Shown here: in pieces, positions 43,104-51,673 of the stretch
How positions within the stretch are numbered: position 1 is the first letter of the stretch
Layout of the letters: every line of letters starts with the position of its first letter
Origin: Actinomadura litoris
Lineage (GTDB): Bacteria > Actinomycetota > Actinomycetes > Streptosporangiales > Streptosporangiaceae
Length of the DNA stretch: 64,000 nucleotides
NCBI RefSeq assembly: GCF_009733595.1
Contig: NZ_WOFH01000005.1
Location: 62,001-126,000 of the forward strand
Reading direction: 5' to 3'
The notes under the pieces: model-generated
What the model saw: only the letters and a program-made list of their open reading frames with translations
What the model was told of the DNA's origin: nothing
The model's database searches: none
Translations under genes and position numbers: made by a program

Positions 43104-43136
43104 GGCAGGGAGTGTCGACTCCCTGCCTTTGTCTTT
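43104..43136 (+). terminator. Strong intrinsic terminator with no evident upstream plus-strand gene
   Basis: GGCAGGGAGT pairs with ACTCCCTGCC around GTCG and is followed by TTTGTCTTT on the plus strand; TTATAAATTAG lies just before it. On the minus strand it could end the patatin transcript, but the U-tract belongs to the plus strand. Confidence 0.8.
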
Positions 43137-43267
43137 GCCGGGGTGCCGCTGAAGCGGCGCTCCGCGCGGCGGAGAGTTCTTCCTTCCGGATATTCGCGGG
43201 CGGCTTCACGCGGCTTCACCCGGCCGGGCGACCTCGCGCGGGTCGGCGCGGGACACCGCGCCTGGGG

Positions 43268-44104
43268 TCAGGCCGTGCCGGTTTCCCTTCCCCATGCGGG
43301 GCGGAGGCGCCCGGCGACCTCGCCCGCCTGGCGGAGACCCGCCCGGTAGGACGGCTCCCAGGCCGCCGCGTCGCTCACGTCGGGGCCGAAGGCGCGCAAC
43401 GCCGCCGGGTCGGGGCCGACGGCCACCACGTCGTCGGCCGGCTCGATGTCCTTCCGCTCGCCGAGGAACACCATCGGTTCGATCACGACCAGCGTGCGGG
43501 CTCCGGCCGCGAGATCGGTGTTGGTGCCCGACCGCAGCGCACCGTCCATGTAGCGGCGGCCGCCGATGGCGACCAGCGGCGCCAGCCCGGGGAACGCGCT
43601 GCTCGCCGCCACCGCGCGGGCCAGCGGCACGCCGCTGTCGCGGTCCCACACCACGGGTTCGCCGCTGGTAGCGTCCACGGCGGTGATCAACAGCCGCCGC
43701 TCGGGCCAGGTGTCCGCGCCGATCAGGGTGGCGCGGCTCCTGACCAGCGCCTCGTCGGCTCCGGGCTCGGCGCCGTCGAGGCCGAGGCGGCCGACGCGCC
43801 GGCGGGCCTCGGCGGGGTCCAGGGAACGGTCGCCGAGGAGGGCGAACACCGCGTCCAACCGTCCGGGATCGGGGGCGGCGTCGCGCGCCGCCGGGTCGGC
43901 CGCGGTCGCGAGCCGCGCCAGATCCTGATCGGTGGCGAGCAGCGCTCCGACGATCGCCCCGGCGGACGTGCCGACGATCAGGTCGGCCTCGGCCAGGTCC
44001 ACGCCCACCCGGCGCAGGCCGTGGGCCAGTCCGACCATCCAGGCCGTGCCGACGACACCGCCGGGGCCCAGGACGAGAGCTCGGTCATGCGTGTGCGTAC
44101 TCAT
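43268..44104 (-). CDS. Patatin-like phospholipase
   Basis: A 278-residue lipid acyl hydrolase. The patatin elements are present: oxyanion hole GPGGVVGTAW, nucleophile elbow VGTSAGA (Ser47) and the catalytic Asp in MDGALRSGTN. ATG 44104 (MSTHTHDRALVL) is the sensible start; further upstream are the promoter and the divergent TetR gene. Probably cytosolic; may act on membrane lipids or esters. Confidence 0.9.
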   Translation of the reverse strand: MSTHTHDRALVLGPGGVVGTAWMVGLAHGLRRVGVDLAEADLIVGTSAGAIVGALLATDQDLARLATAADPAARDAAPDPGRLDAVFALLGDRSLDPAEARRRVGRLGLDGAEPGADEALVRSRATLIGADTWPERRLLITAVDATSGEPVVWDRDSGVPLARAVAASSAFPGLAPLVAIGGRRYMDGALRSGTNTDLAAGARTLVVIEPMVFLGERKDIEPADDVVAVGPDPAALRAFGPDVSDAAAWEPSYRAGLRQAGEVAGRLRPAWGRETGTA

Positions 44105-44174
44105 TATTGAAACACTTGTAGCATATATAGGTGAACGCCGTCCCGGCTCCGAGGTCCCGAGGAGGAGAGCGGTC

Positions 44175-44753
44175 GTGGGGAGACCCCCGGACCCCGCCCG
44201 GCGCGAACGCACGCTGGCGTTGGCGACCGACTACGTGCTGGTCCACGGGCTGGCCGGGCTGAGCCTGCGGCCGCTGGCCGCGGCCCTGGACACCAGCCCG
44301 CGGATGCTGCTCTACGACTTCGGCAGCAAGCAGGAACTGGTCGCCGCGATCCTCGGCGAGGCCCGGCGGCGGGGCGCGGCGCGGATGGCCGAGCACATGC
44401 CGGCCGAGGTCTGCTCCGGCTCCGTGCACGACCGGCTGCGGCGGGTCTGGGCGTGGATCAGCGCCGACGACCGCGCGCCGTACGTCCGGCTGTTCTTCGA
44501 GGTGCACGCCGACGGCCTCGTCCGCCCCGAGGGCCACCCCCACCCGGACGAGGCGCTCACGGACTGGTTCAACGCCTTCGGCGCGGCGTTCCGGGACGTC
44601 GCCGCCGGCCCCGACGACCCCGTCACGCCCACGCTGATCATGGCCGTCATCCGGGGCCTCCTGTTCGATCTGACGACCACCGACGACCGGGCCCGCGTCG
44701 ATCACGCGCTGGACCGCTTCGCCGACCTGCTCAAGCCCGGGGCGCCGGGCTGA
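44175..44753 (+). CDS. TetR family regulator
   Basis: A 192-residue regulator: RERTLALATDYVLVHGLAGL, then LAAALDTSPRMLLYDFGSKQ, then a helical sensor domain. GGAGGAG lies seven bases before GTG 44175, deciding the start. It is divergent from the patatin gene across a 70-base AT-rich gap (TTGAAACACTTGTAGCATAT), so it likely controls that gene. Confidence 0.92.
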   Translation: MGRPPDPARRERTLALATDYVLVHGLAGLSLRPLAAALDTSPRMLLYDFGSKQELVAAILGEARRRGAARMAEHMPAEVCSGSVHDRLRRVWAWISADDRAPYVRLFFEVHADGLVRPEGHPHPDEALTDWFNAFGAAFRDVAAGPDDPVTPTLIMAVIRGLLFDLTTTDDRARVDHALDRFADLLKPGAPG

Positions 44754-44854
44754 TCACCGACGCCGTGGGGACGGCCTGGCACCAGGGCTGGCCCTCCGTC
44801 GCTTGATCCACCTTTCGCGCTGGCGAACCGGCCTCGGAGCGACCCGCCGTGGAC

Positions 44855-44894
44855 GAGTGGGCATGCGACCACTAGTGTGGGCGCATGCCCACTC
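44855..44894. promoter_or_regulatory. 13-bp perfect inverted repeat covering the methyltransferase start codon
   Basis: GAGTGGGCATGCG at 44855-44867 and its reverse complement CGCATGCCCACTC at 44882-44894, with a 14-base centre that is itself partly palindromic (CCACTAGTGTGG). The start ATG 44885-44887 lies in the right arm. Confidence 0.85.
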
Positions 44895-45706
44895 AATCTT
44901 CGGAACAGCCGCCCTCCAGCGCGCCGGAACCCCATCGGCACCGGAACGTGGCGGAGTCGTTCGGCGTGGACGCCGAGCGCTACGACCGGACCCGCCCCCG
45001 CTACCCCGACGCGCTGGTGGAGCGGATCGTCGCCGCCAGCCCCGGGCCCGACGTCGTCGACGTCGGCTGCGGCACCGGCATCGAGGCCCGGCAGCTGCGG
45101 GCGGCGGGCTGCTCGGTGCTCGGCGTCGAGCCCGACGCGCGGATGGCCGGGTTCGCGCGGCGCGCCGGGTTCGAGGTCGAGGTCGCGACGTTCGAGGCAT
45201 GGGAGGACGCCGGACGGCGGTTCGACGCCGTCGTCGCCGGCCAGTCCTGGCACTGGGTGGAACCGGTCGCGGGCGCGGCGAAGGCGGCGCGGGTGCTGCG
45301 GCCGGGCGGGCTGCTCGCGGTGTTCTGGCACGTCTTCCAGATGCCGGACGAGGTGTTCGACGCGTTCGCCGAGGTCTACCGGCGGGTCGCGCCCGACTCT
45401 CCGATCCCGGTCCCGTCGGCGAAGCAGCCGCTCAATCTCTACGAGGGGATGTTCGCCCGGACCTCCGACGGCATCCGCGCCGCGGACGCGTTCGGCGAGC
45501 CCGAGCACTGGCGCTACGAATGGGAGAAGCGCTACACCCGGGACGAGTGGCTGGACCAGATCCCCACCCACGGCTCGCTCACCCACCTCCCCCCGGACAA
45601 GCTGGCGGAGGTCCTGGAAAGCGTGGGGGCCGCCATCGACCGCCTGGGCGGCGGCTTCACGGTCCCCTACGTCACGGTGGCGGTCACCGCGTCCCGCCCG
45701 GCCTGA
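44885..45706 (+). CDS. Class I SAM-dependent methyltransferase
   Basis: A 273-residue methyltransferase of the UbiE/methyltransferase_11 type: VVDVGCGTGIEARQL (motif I), VLGVEPDARM, and AARVLRPGGLLAVFWH. Substrate unknown. The start codon lies inside a perfect inverted repeat. Its 3' end overlaps the 3' end of the convergent LLM oxidoreductase gene by 23 bases. Confidence 0.92.
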   Translation: MPTQSSEQPPSSAPEPHRHRNVAESFGVDAERYDRTRPRYPDALVERIVAASPGPDVVDVGCGTGIEARQLRAAGCSVLGVEPDARMAGFARRAGFEVEVATFEAWEDAGRRFDAVVAGQSWHWVEPVAGAAKAARVLRPGGLLAVFWHVFQMPDEVFDAFAEVYRRVAPDSPIPVPSAKQPLNLYEGMFARTSDGIRAADAFGEPEHWRYEWEKRYTRDEWLDQIPTHGSLTHLPPDKLAEVLESVGAAIDRLGGGFTVPYVTVAVTASRPA

Positions 45707-46595
45707 CGCCCCGCCCGGCGGTGGCCTCCCGGACCGCCGGGGCGATCTCCTCGGCCCAGCGCCCCAGCGTGACGTCCACGGGGTCGCCGCCGGTGGGGAA
45801 GAGGATGAAGCCGCCCGCGCCGTGCTCCAGGACGGCGCCGGTCAGCTCCTCGATCCACTGGCCGGGCGAACCGCCGATCCAGCGCCCGTCGCCGTCGCGG
45901 GTGGCCCTGAGCGGGGTCCCGGTGATGCGGCCCGGCAGGTTGTAGATCGTGGCGATGTCGGCGGGGGCGCGCCCGGCGGCGGCCGCGGCCTCGTCGATGA
46001 CCGGACGGGACGCCCGGTACCGCTCGCTCAGCCAGTCGGCGGCATGGCCGGGCAGCCAGCCGTCGGCGACCCTGCCGGTGGCGGCCAGCGACCTGGCGCC
46101 GACCGAGCCGGTCCAGATCGGCGGGACCGCGACGGGAGCCGCTTCCAGCTCCGTGACCTGGTAGAACTCGCCGTCGAAGGTCACCGGCCCGGTGCCCGAG
46201 CCGAGCCTTCTGATGAGGGTGATCGCCTCTTCGAAGGCGCGGACCGCCGCCGCCGGCGACAGGCGCGGGACGCCGAGCCGCACGATGTCGTCCCAGGAGC
46301 CGCCCGCGCCCATGCCGAGGACGACCCGTCCGTCCGACAGGGCGGACAGCGACGTGACCATGCGCGCGAGCATCGGCGCGGGCCGGCTCGGCAGGTTCGT
46401 GACGTTCGCCATCCCGGAGATGCGCGTGGTGCGGCCGAGGATCACGCCGGTGACCGCGTAGGCGTCCAGCCGGGCCGCGACATAGGGGTGGTCGGAGACG
46501 CTGAAAAGGTCGAGCCCCTGCCGGTCGGCCTGGGCCGCGAGCCGCAGGGTCTCGGGAACGGCGGCGATGGAGTTGTCGATTCCGATTCCGAACAT
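45684..46595 (-). CDS. LLM-class (F420-dependent type) oxidoreductase
   Basis: A 303-residue TIM-barrel protein of the bacterial luciferase superfamily: LAAQADRQGLDLFSVSDHPY, SALSDGRVVLGMGAGG, PPIWTGSVGARSLA. In actinomycetes most such proteins use coenzyme F420 rather than FMN. Divergent from a marR gene at 46652 with about 55 bases between the starts, so likely under its control. Confidence 0.9.
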   Translation of the reverse strand: MFGIGIDNSIAAVPETLRLAAQADRQGLDLFSVSDHPYVAARLDAYAVTGVILGRTTRISGMANVTNLPSRPAPMLARMVTSLSALSDGRVVLGMGAGGSWDDIVRLGVPRLSPAAAVRAFEEAITLIRRLGSGTGPVTFDGEFYQVTELEAAPVAVPPIWTGSVGARSLAATGRVADGWLPGHAADWLSERYRASRPVIDEAAAAAGRAPADIATIYNLPGRITGTPLRATRDGDGRWIGGSPGQWIEELTGAVLEHGAGGFILFPTGGDPVDVTLGRWAEEIAPAVREATAGRGVRPGGTR

Positions 46596-46651
46596 GACAT
46601 CGTCCTCAGGTAGTTCGCGTACCGAATTATGGGTGCCGTACTCTGTGTCGC

Positions 46652-47125
46652 ATGAAGGCCGGAGCGGATCGGATGGGAGTCGTCACCGCGCTGGTGCGCT
46701 CCTCATTCCTGGTGGACGCGGTGTACGCCGCGTCGGCGCGGGAGTACGGGCTTACACAGCAGCAGGGCCAGTTGCTCTGCGTGCTGATGTCGCAGCCGTA
46801 CGGGATGAGCGAGTTGGGCGCGATGCTCGGGTTGGCGAAGTCGAGCCTCACCGGCCTGGTCGACCGGACCGCCCGAAACGGCCTGGTGCGCAGGGAACCC
46901 GACCCGCGGGACCGCCGGGCCGCCCGCGTCGCGCTCACCCCGAAGGGTTCGGCGCTCGTGGCCGACTTCTACGCCGAGACCTGCCGGCGCATCGAAACTC
47001 TGGCCGACGGCCTCGGTGCGGACGAGCGCGAGGCGCTCGCCGACCTGCTCGGCAGGGTGGTGCGGGACAACGAGGTCCCGGTCGTCTTCATGGAGAAGAA
47101 CGAAGACACGTCCCCCACGCCCTGA
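46652..47125 (+). CDS. MarR family transcriptional regulator
   Basis: A 157-residue winged helix protein: YGLTQQQGQLLCVLMSQPYG, recognition helix LGLAKSSLTGLVDRTARNGL and wing DPRDRRAARVALTPKG. ATG 46652. The divergent LLM oxidoreductase is the probable target; the short shared region has GTTCGCGTACCGAATTA. Confidence 0.92.
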   Translation: MKAGADRMGVVTALVRSSFLVDAVYAASAREYGLTQQQGQLLCVLMSQPYGMSELGAMLGLAKSSLTGLVDRTARNGLVRREPDPRDRRAARVALTPKGSALVADFYAETCRRIETLADGLGADEREALADLLGRVVRDNEVPVVFMEKNEDTSPTP

Positions 47126-47244
47126 CCCGTCCGCCACCGGCTCGCCGCCCGCCTCGCGCCTTGGGCGCGAGGACGGCTCCGGGTGTGCGGAGCCTCGTGC
47201 TCCGGCTCCGGGCATCCGCGTGCGCACTCGTCCTCCACATGGTC

Positions 47245-47281
47245 GTTCGCTCTACGAACCATATTGGTTCGTAGAGCGAAC
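47245..47281. other. 37-bp near-perfect palindrome
   Basis: GTTCGCTCTACGAACCA at 47245-47261, TAT, then the exact reverse complement at 47265-47281. It lies 120 bases after marR and 55 bases after the SDR stop, between convergent genes. No U-tract follows on either strand, and each arm contains a shorter GAACC/GGTTC repeat. Could be a terminator, a protein-binding site or a small mobile-element remnant. Confidence 0.85.
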
Positions 47282-47335
47282 TTCAAATGTGGGGTGTGCG
47301 GCCGCGCCGACGCCGGCCGATCTCAGGGAGGCGGG

Positions 47336-48136
47336 TCAGGCGGTGAGCCGTTCGGAGAGTTCGCGCAGGCGGGCGCGGGCGGCGGTGTCGTAGGACTGGT
47401 CGTTCGCGCGCGCGGCGTCCAGGCCGTTGAAGAAGCGGCCCGAGACCTCGTCGAGGGCCGGGTCGGTGACGAGGCGGTGGGTCGCGCGGACGCCCTCCTC
47501 CAGGGTGCTGATCGGCGCGGGCACCATCTTGGTGGGCATGAAGGTGGCCGGGTGGAGGGCGTTCGCGGTGACGCCCGTCCCGGCGAGTTCGGCGGCGAGG
47601 TCGATCGTGCACATGATCTGCGCGAGCTTGCTCTGCCGGTAGGCGCGGGTGCCGCTGTACCCGCGCGTGATCATCACGTCGGCGAAGTCGATCGGCTGCT
47701 GGCCGAGGCTGCTGACGTTGACGATCCGCGCGGGCGCCGAGGCGAGCAGGGTCGGCAGCAGCAGGCGGGTGAGCAGGTAGCCCGCCAGGTAGTTGACCGC
47801 GAAGCGCAGCTCGTGGCCGTCCGCGCTCTCCTGGCGCCCGTCGGCGTCGGCGAAGCCGATGCCCGCGTTGTTGACCAGGACGTCCAGGCGCGGGTGGTCG
47901 GCGCGGACGGCATCGGCCAGCGCCCGCACCTCGGCGAGGGACGACAGGTCGGCGCGGTACCAGGAGGCGCGCCCGCCGATCTCCTCCAGGGTGGCCTTGC
48001 CGCGCTGGTCGTCCCGGCCGTGGACGAGGACGGTGGCGCCCTCGGCCGCCAGTTCGGCGGCGAGGGCGCGTCCGAGGCCGTCCGTCGCGCCGGTGATGAG
48101 GATGGTCTGCTCCTTGATGGGCCGCATGCCCCCCAT
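47336..48136 (-). CDS. SDR family oxidoreductase
   Basis: A 266-residue short-chain dehydrogenase/reductase close to retinol-dehydrogenase/protochlorophyllide-reductase-like types. Cofactor motif TGATDGLGRALAAELAAEG, NNAGIG, catalytic Ser region NVSSLGQ and the active-site motif YRQSKLAQ with Tyr and Lys. ATG 48136. Its promoter region carries AACC...GGTT palindromes. Confidence 0.92.
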   Translation of the reverse strand: MGGMRPIKEQTILITGATDGLGRALAAELAAEGATVLVHGRDDQRGKATLEEIGGRASWYRADLSSLAEVRALADAVRADHPRLDVLVNNAGIGFADADGRQESADGHELRFAVNYLAGYLLTRLLLPTLLASAPARIVNVSSLGQQPIDFADVMITRGYSGTRAYRQSKLAQIMCTIDLAAELAGTGVTANALHPATFMPTKMVPAPISTLEEGVRATHRLVTDPALDEVSGRFFNGLDAARANDQSYDTAARARLRELSERLTA

Positions 48137-48159
48137 CGTGCTCGGCGCGCATGCGCGCT

Positions 48160-48257
48160 AACCAGGTTCTGCGGATCGTGGTATTGGCGATAACCCCCAG
48201 GTTGGGCGGCGGTCCCAGGATCAGCGCCAACCGTAGGTCGAGCCGCGAACCTAGGTT
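48160..48257. promoter_or_regulatory. AACC-GGTT palindrome cluster
   Basis: AACCAGGTT at 48160, AACCCCCAGGTT at 48192-48203 and the perfect AACCTAGGTT at 48248-48257, plus AACCGTAGGT at about 48229. They lie between the stop of the 48.3-kb hydrolase and the SDR start, all on the same strand unit. Confidence 0.6.
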
Positions 48258-48265
48258 GGGATCGG

Positions 48266-49042
48266 CTAGGGGCGGGCCAGGAAGTCCCTGAGGAGCTTGA
48301 CGAAATCGTCCGAACGCTCCGCCAGCGCTATGTGGCCGGTGTCGAATTCCGCGTATTCGCTTCCGGTGATGGCGGAGCACAGCGCGCGGTGGTTCTCGAC
48401 GGGAATCGTCGCGTCCCGCGTGCAGCCCACCACCAGGGTGGGGGCTTCGATCCTGGGAAGGAGGTCCCGGATGTCCAGCCGCAGGAGGAGATCCACCTGG
48501 CGGAGGACGCCGTCGGTCGGCCGCATGTACGCGGTGGCCTGCTCGACCGCGTCATGGCCGATCTCGTTGAGGAACCGGGCGCTGAAGGAGAGAAGCGTCG
48601 CGTACCGTCCGAACGCCTTGGGGTCGTCCCCCAGCAGACGCCAGGTGCTCATCATCAGCTGGAGGTACTCGTCGCCGGCGTGGGTCAGGCCCGCGACGGG
48701 CACCAGCCGCCGCACCAGGTCGGGACGGAGCGCGGCGGCGGCCGCGACGGTCGAGGCGCCCAGCGAGAAGCCGACGAGGTCGACCGGCGCGGCGCCGGAG
48801 TCCTCGATGACGGCGATGACCTGGGCGGCGAGCGCCTCGATGGTCAGCGGCGCGCCGTCGTCCTCGGCGGGGTCGCTGCCGGCCAGGTCGGGCAGGATCA
48901 CGGTGTAGCGGTCGGTGAACCGCTCGATCAGGGTGTCCCACATGTTCGAGCCGGGACCGGCGCCGTGCACGAGGACGAGCGCGGGCCCCGACCCTTCGGT
49001 CCGGTAGGTGATACGGGCGTTTCCAACGGTGAGTGTCGTCAT
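48266..49042 (-). CDS. Alpha/beta hydrolase
   Basis: A 258-residue hydrolase: HGAGPGSNMW oxyanion region, GFSLGAS elbow with Ser93, VGCTRDATIP acid-loop region and His in DTGHIALAE. ATG 49042. Divergent from an XRE regulator gene, which likely controls it; a near-perfect inverted repeat (GGACCGCTGT...ACAGCCGGTCC, 49080-49108) lies between them. Confidence 0.9.
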   Translation of the reverse strand: MTTLTVGNARITYRTEGSGPALVLVHGAGPGSNMWDTLIERFTDRYTVILPDLAGSDPAEDDGAPLTIEALAAQVIAVIEDSGAAPVDLVGFSLGASTVAAAAALRPDLVRRLVPVAGLTHAGDEYLQLMMSTWRLLGDDPKAFGRYATLLSFSARFLNEIGHDAVEQATAYMRPTDGVLRQVDLLLRLDIRDLLPRIEAPTLVVGCTRDATIPVENHRALCSAITGSEYAEFDTGHIALAERSDDFVKLLRDFLARP

Positions 49043-49156
49043 GCCCCCGACCTCACCAGCGCGAGGCGGAGTTGAGGAGCGGACCGCTGTGGCTAGGACA
49101 GCCGGTCCCAGGCTGAGGGGTTTTCGGACGGCCCGGCGGGCGCCGATCATAGGAAC

Positions 49157-50005
49157 ATGGACCGCCGTGAACTCGCCGACTTCCTCCGCCGTTCCCGGGA
49201 GCGGCTGCGTCCGCAGGAGGTGGGGCTCGCCGCCGGGCCGCGACGCCGGACGCCGGGGCTGCGCCGCGAGGAGGTCTCGCAGCTCGCGGGCATGTCGGCC
49301 GACTACTACATGCGGCTTGAGCAGGCCCGGAGCCCGCAGCCCTCGACCCAGATGCTCGGCGCGCTGGCCCGCGCGCTGCGGCTGACCGAGGACGAGCGCG
49401 ACCACCTGTACGTCCTCGCGGGGCACCGCCCGCCCGCCGGGCCGTTCGCGGGCGACCACGTCCGGCCCGGCCTGCTGTACCTGCTGGACCGCCTCCAGGA
49501 GACGCCCGCGCAGATCATCGGTGACCTCGGGGACGTGCTGGCGCGGAACGCGATGGCGGAGTTCCTCTTCGGCTGCGTGTGCACGGTCGAGGAGCCCGAC
49601 CGCAACATCGTGTGGCGCTGGTTCACCGATCCGTTCGTCCGGGAGGCGTATCCGGAGGGCGATCACGAGCACTACAGCCGCATGCACGTCGCCGACCTGC
49701 GCGCCGCCGTGGCGCGCCGAGGGTCCGACGCGGCCGCGTCCGCCCTGGTCAAGCGGTTGCGGGACGCCAGCGAGGAGTTCACGCGGCTGTGGGAGCGGCA
49801 CGAGGTCGCCGTCCACCGGACCAGCCGGATGCGGGTGCTGCACCCCGAGATCGGGATGATCGAGTTCGACACGGAGGCGCTGCTCACCCCCGCCGAGGAC
49901 CAGCGGCTGTTCGTGTTCACCCCGCCGCCCGGCAGCCCGAGCATCGAGGCGCTGGAACTGCTGCGCGTGGTCGGCCCCGAGACCGTCCACCGCAGCCATA
50001 TCTGA
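49157..50005 (+). CDS. XRE family regulator, MmyB-like
   Basis: A 282-residue regulator. The HTH (GLRREEVSQLAGMSADYYMR, LEQARSPQPS) is followed by a PAS-like MmyB ligand domain (AQIIGDLGDVLARNAMAEFL). This actinobacterial family often sits divergent from an oxidoreductase or hydrolase gene; here an alpha/beta hydrolase. A second member of the same family is at 51660. Confidence 0.92.
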   Translation: MDRRELADFLRRSRERLRPQEVGLAAGPRRRTPGLRREEVSQLAGMSADYYMRLEQARSPQPSTQMLGALARALRLTEDERDHLYVLAGHRPPAGPFAGDHVRPGLLYLLDRLQETPAQIIGDLGDVLARNAMAEFLFGCVCTVEEPDRNIVWRWFTDPFVREAYPEGDHEHYSRMHVADLRAAVARRGSDAAASALVKRLRDASEEFTRLWERHEVAVHRTSRMRVLHPEIGMIEFDTEALLTPAEDQRLFVFTPPPGSPSIEALELLRVVGPETVHRSHI

Positions 50006-50006
50006 A

Positions 50007-51179
50007 TCAGGCGCGGCCCCTGAGGCGCCAGAGGGAGGTGACCTCGGCGGAGCGGGCGGCGTGGAGGGGGTCGTCGGGATCGGCGGCGCGGGGGTGGGCG
50101 GGCGCGGCGTCGAGGCGTCCGGCGACCTCCAGGCCGGAGGTCCCGATCATGCCGAGCAACTCGTCCCGGGTGCGGAGGCCGAGGTGTTCGGCCAGGTCGG
50201 AGAGGATCAGCCAGCCCTCCCCGCCCGGCTCCAGGTGGTCGGCGAGGCCCCGGAGGAACCCGCGCAGCATGCGGCTGTCGGGGTCGTACACGGCGTGTTC
50301 CAGCGGCGACGTCGGTTTCGCGGGAACCCACGGCGGATTGCAGACGATCAGCCCCGCACGTCCGTCGGGGAACAGGTCGGCCTGGACGACCTCCACCCGG
50401 TCGGATACGTCCAAGCGGTCGAGGTTCTCTTGGGCGCAGGCAAGCGCGCGCGGGTCCTGGTCCGTGGCGATGACCTTCCGCATGCCTCGGCGTCCGAGAA
50501 CGGCGGCCAGCACACCGGTGCCCGTGCCGATGTCGAAGGCGAGGGCTGTTCCGGGGAGCGGCGCTCGGGCGACCAAATCCACGTACTCGCCCCTGACCGG
50601 GGAGAACACCCCGTAATGCGGGTGGATCCTGTCTCCGTCCAGTGCGGGTATCGGCACGCCCTTCCGCCGCCACTCATGCGCGCCGATCAGCCCCAGGAGT
50701 TCGCGTAGGGACGTCACGTAGGGCTCGTCGCACGGCCCGTACGCCTCCGTGCACGCCTGGACGACATCGGGTGCGCGCCTGAGCGGAACGACATGTCCCG
50801 GATCGAAGGGGATGAGGAGCATGCCCAGCGTCCGCGCGCGCTGGGCGCGGGCCTGGCGGTAGAGGTGGAACGCCTGGACCTGGGACGGTTCCGCGCCCTT
50901 CCGCCTCTGGCGCCGGGGCGGGCGGTCGATCCGGCGGGCCAGCGCCGACAGGAGCTGGCGCGCGTTCTGGAAGTCGCCGCGCCACAGCAGCGCCGTCCCC
51001 TCGCAGGCCAGCCGGTAGGCGTCGTCCGCGCGGGTCTCGTCATCAGCGACGACGACCCGGCGCGGTGGCGGCGCGCCGCTCTCCGAGCGCCACCGGACGC
51101 GGCGCTCCGCGCCGTCCGCGTCGCGCCAGCCGATGACGGCCTCTTCCGTGCGGGTCGGTCCTTCGTTCACGTCGTCCAT
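50007..51179 (-). CDS. Class I methyltransferase, HemK/PrmC-like
   Basis: A 390-residue protein. A 150-residue N-terminal helical part precedes the SAM domain, which has DIGTGTGVLAAVLGRRG and the NPPW motif (VCNPPWVPAKP), the hallmark of N/Q or nucleic-acid base N-methyltransferases. ATG 51179 is taken; longer frames are Arg/Pro-rich. It converges with the XRE gene, stop to stop. Substrate unknown; a protein glutamine or an RNA base are both possible. Confidence 0.85.
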   Translation of the reverse strand: MDDVNEGPTRTEEAVIGWRDADGAERRVRWRSESGAPPPRRVVVADDETRADDAYRLACEGTALLWRGDFQNARQLLSALARRIDRPPRRQRRKGAEPSQVQAFHLYRQARAQRARTLGMLLIPFDPGHVVPLRRAPDVVQACTEAYGPCDEPYVTSLRELLGLIGAHEWRRKGVPIPALDGDRIHPHYGVFSPVRGEYVDLVARAPLPGTALAFDIGTGTGVLAAVLGRRGMRKVIATDQDPRALACAQENLDRLDVSDRVEVVQADLFPDGRAGLIVCNPPWVPAKPTSPLEHAVYDPDSRMLRGFLRGLADHLEPGGEGWLILSDLAEHLGLRTRDELLGMIGTSGLEVAGRLDAAPAHPRAADPDDPLHAARSAEVTSLWRLRGRA

Positions 51180-51304
51180 TCGCCGCTCGTCGACCGTTCC
51201 GTGAGATCCCCGCCGATCGTACGGCGCCCGGGGACGGGGCGTGCCCGGCGGCCGCGCCGGGGGAGCGTGTGGTCGCTTGTTCACCCTGGTGGGAGGATTG
51301 CCCG

Positions 51305-51673
51305 ATGCGACTACCAGGGCCGATGCACGTGATCAACGAGGGTGCGGCGTTCGTGCTGGAGGTCGTGGCGATCGGCGCGCTCGCCTGGTGGGGGTTCACG
51401 GCGGGCGACGGCGCGCTCGTCCGCGCCTTCCTCGGGCTCGGGGCGCCGGCGTTGGCGATCGTGCTGTGGGGCCTGTTCGCCGCGCCCAAGGCCCGGTTCA
51501 GGGTGCCGTTGCCGTTCGTCCTGCTAGTGAAGGCGGTGGTGTTCGGCGCCGGTGCGTTGGCCCTCTACGGTGTGGGGCGGCATGCGCTTGGGCCCGCCTT
51601 CGCCGTCATCGCCCTGGTGAACACCGCCCTCGCCACCCTCGACCGGCGGACTCTCCAGGTCACGGACCGGTGA
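51305..51673 (+). CDS. YrdB/DUF2568 family membrane protein
   Basis: A 122-residue protein with four hydrophobic helices: EGAAFVLEVVAIGALAWWGF, APALAIVLWGLFAAPKARF, FVLLVKAVVFGAGALAL and a last helix. The NEGxxFxLE and WGxFxAPKA motifs mark the YrdB family of unknown role. GGGAGGATTGCCCG precedes ATG 51305. Its end overlaps the end of the convergent XRE gene by 14 bases. Confidence 0.88.
   Translation: MRLPGPMHVINEGAAFVLEVVAIGALAWWGFTAGDGALVRAFLGLGAPALAIVLWGLFAAPKARFRVPLPFVLLVKAVVFGAGALALYGVGRHALGPAFAVIALVNTALATLDRRTLQVTDR

Noticed and set aside
41790..46595. Glycosyltransferase, methyltransferases and oxidoreductases read as a biosynthetic gene cluster
   Set aside because: No PKS, NRPS, terpene or RiPP core gene is present and the genes lie in separate divergent cassettes.
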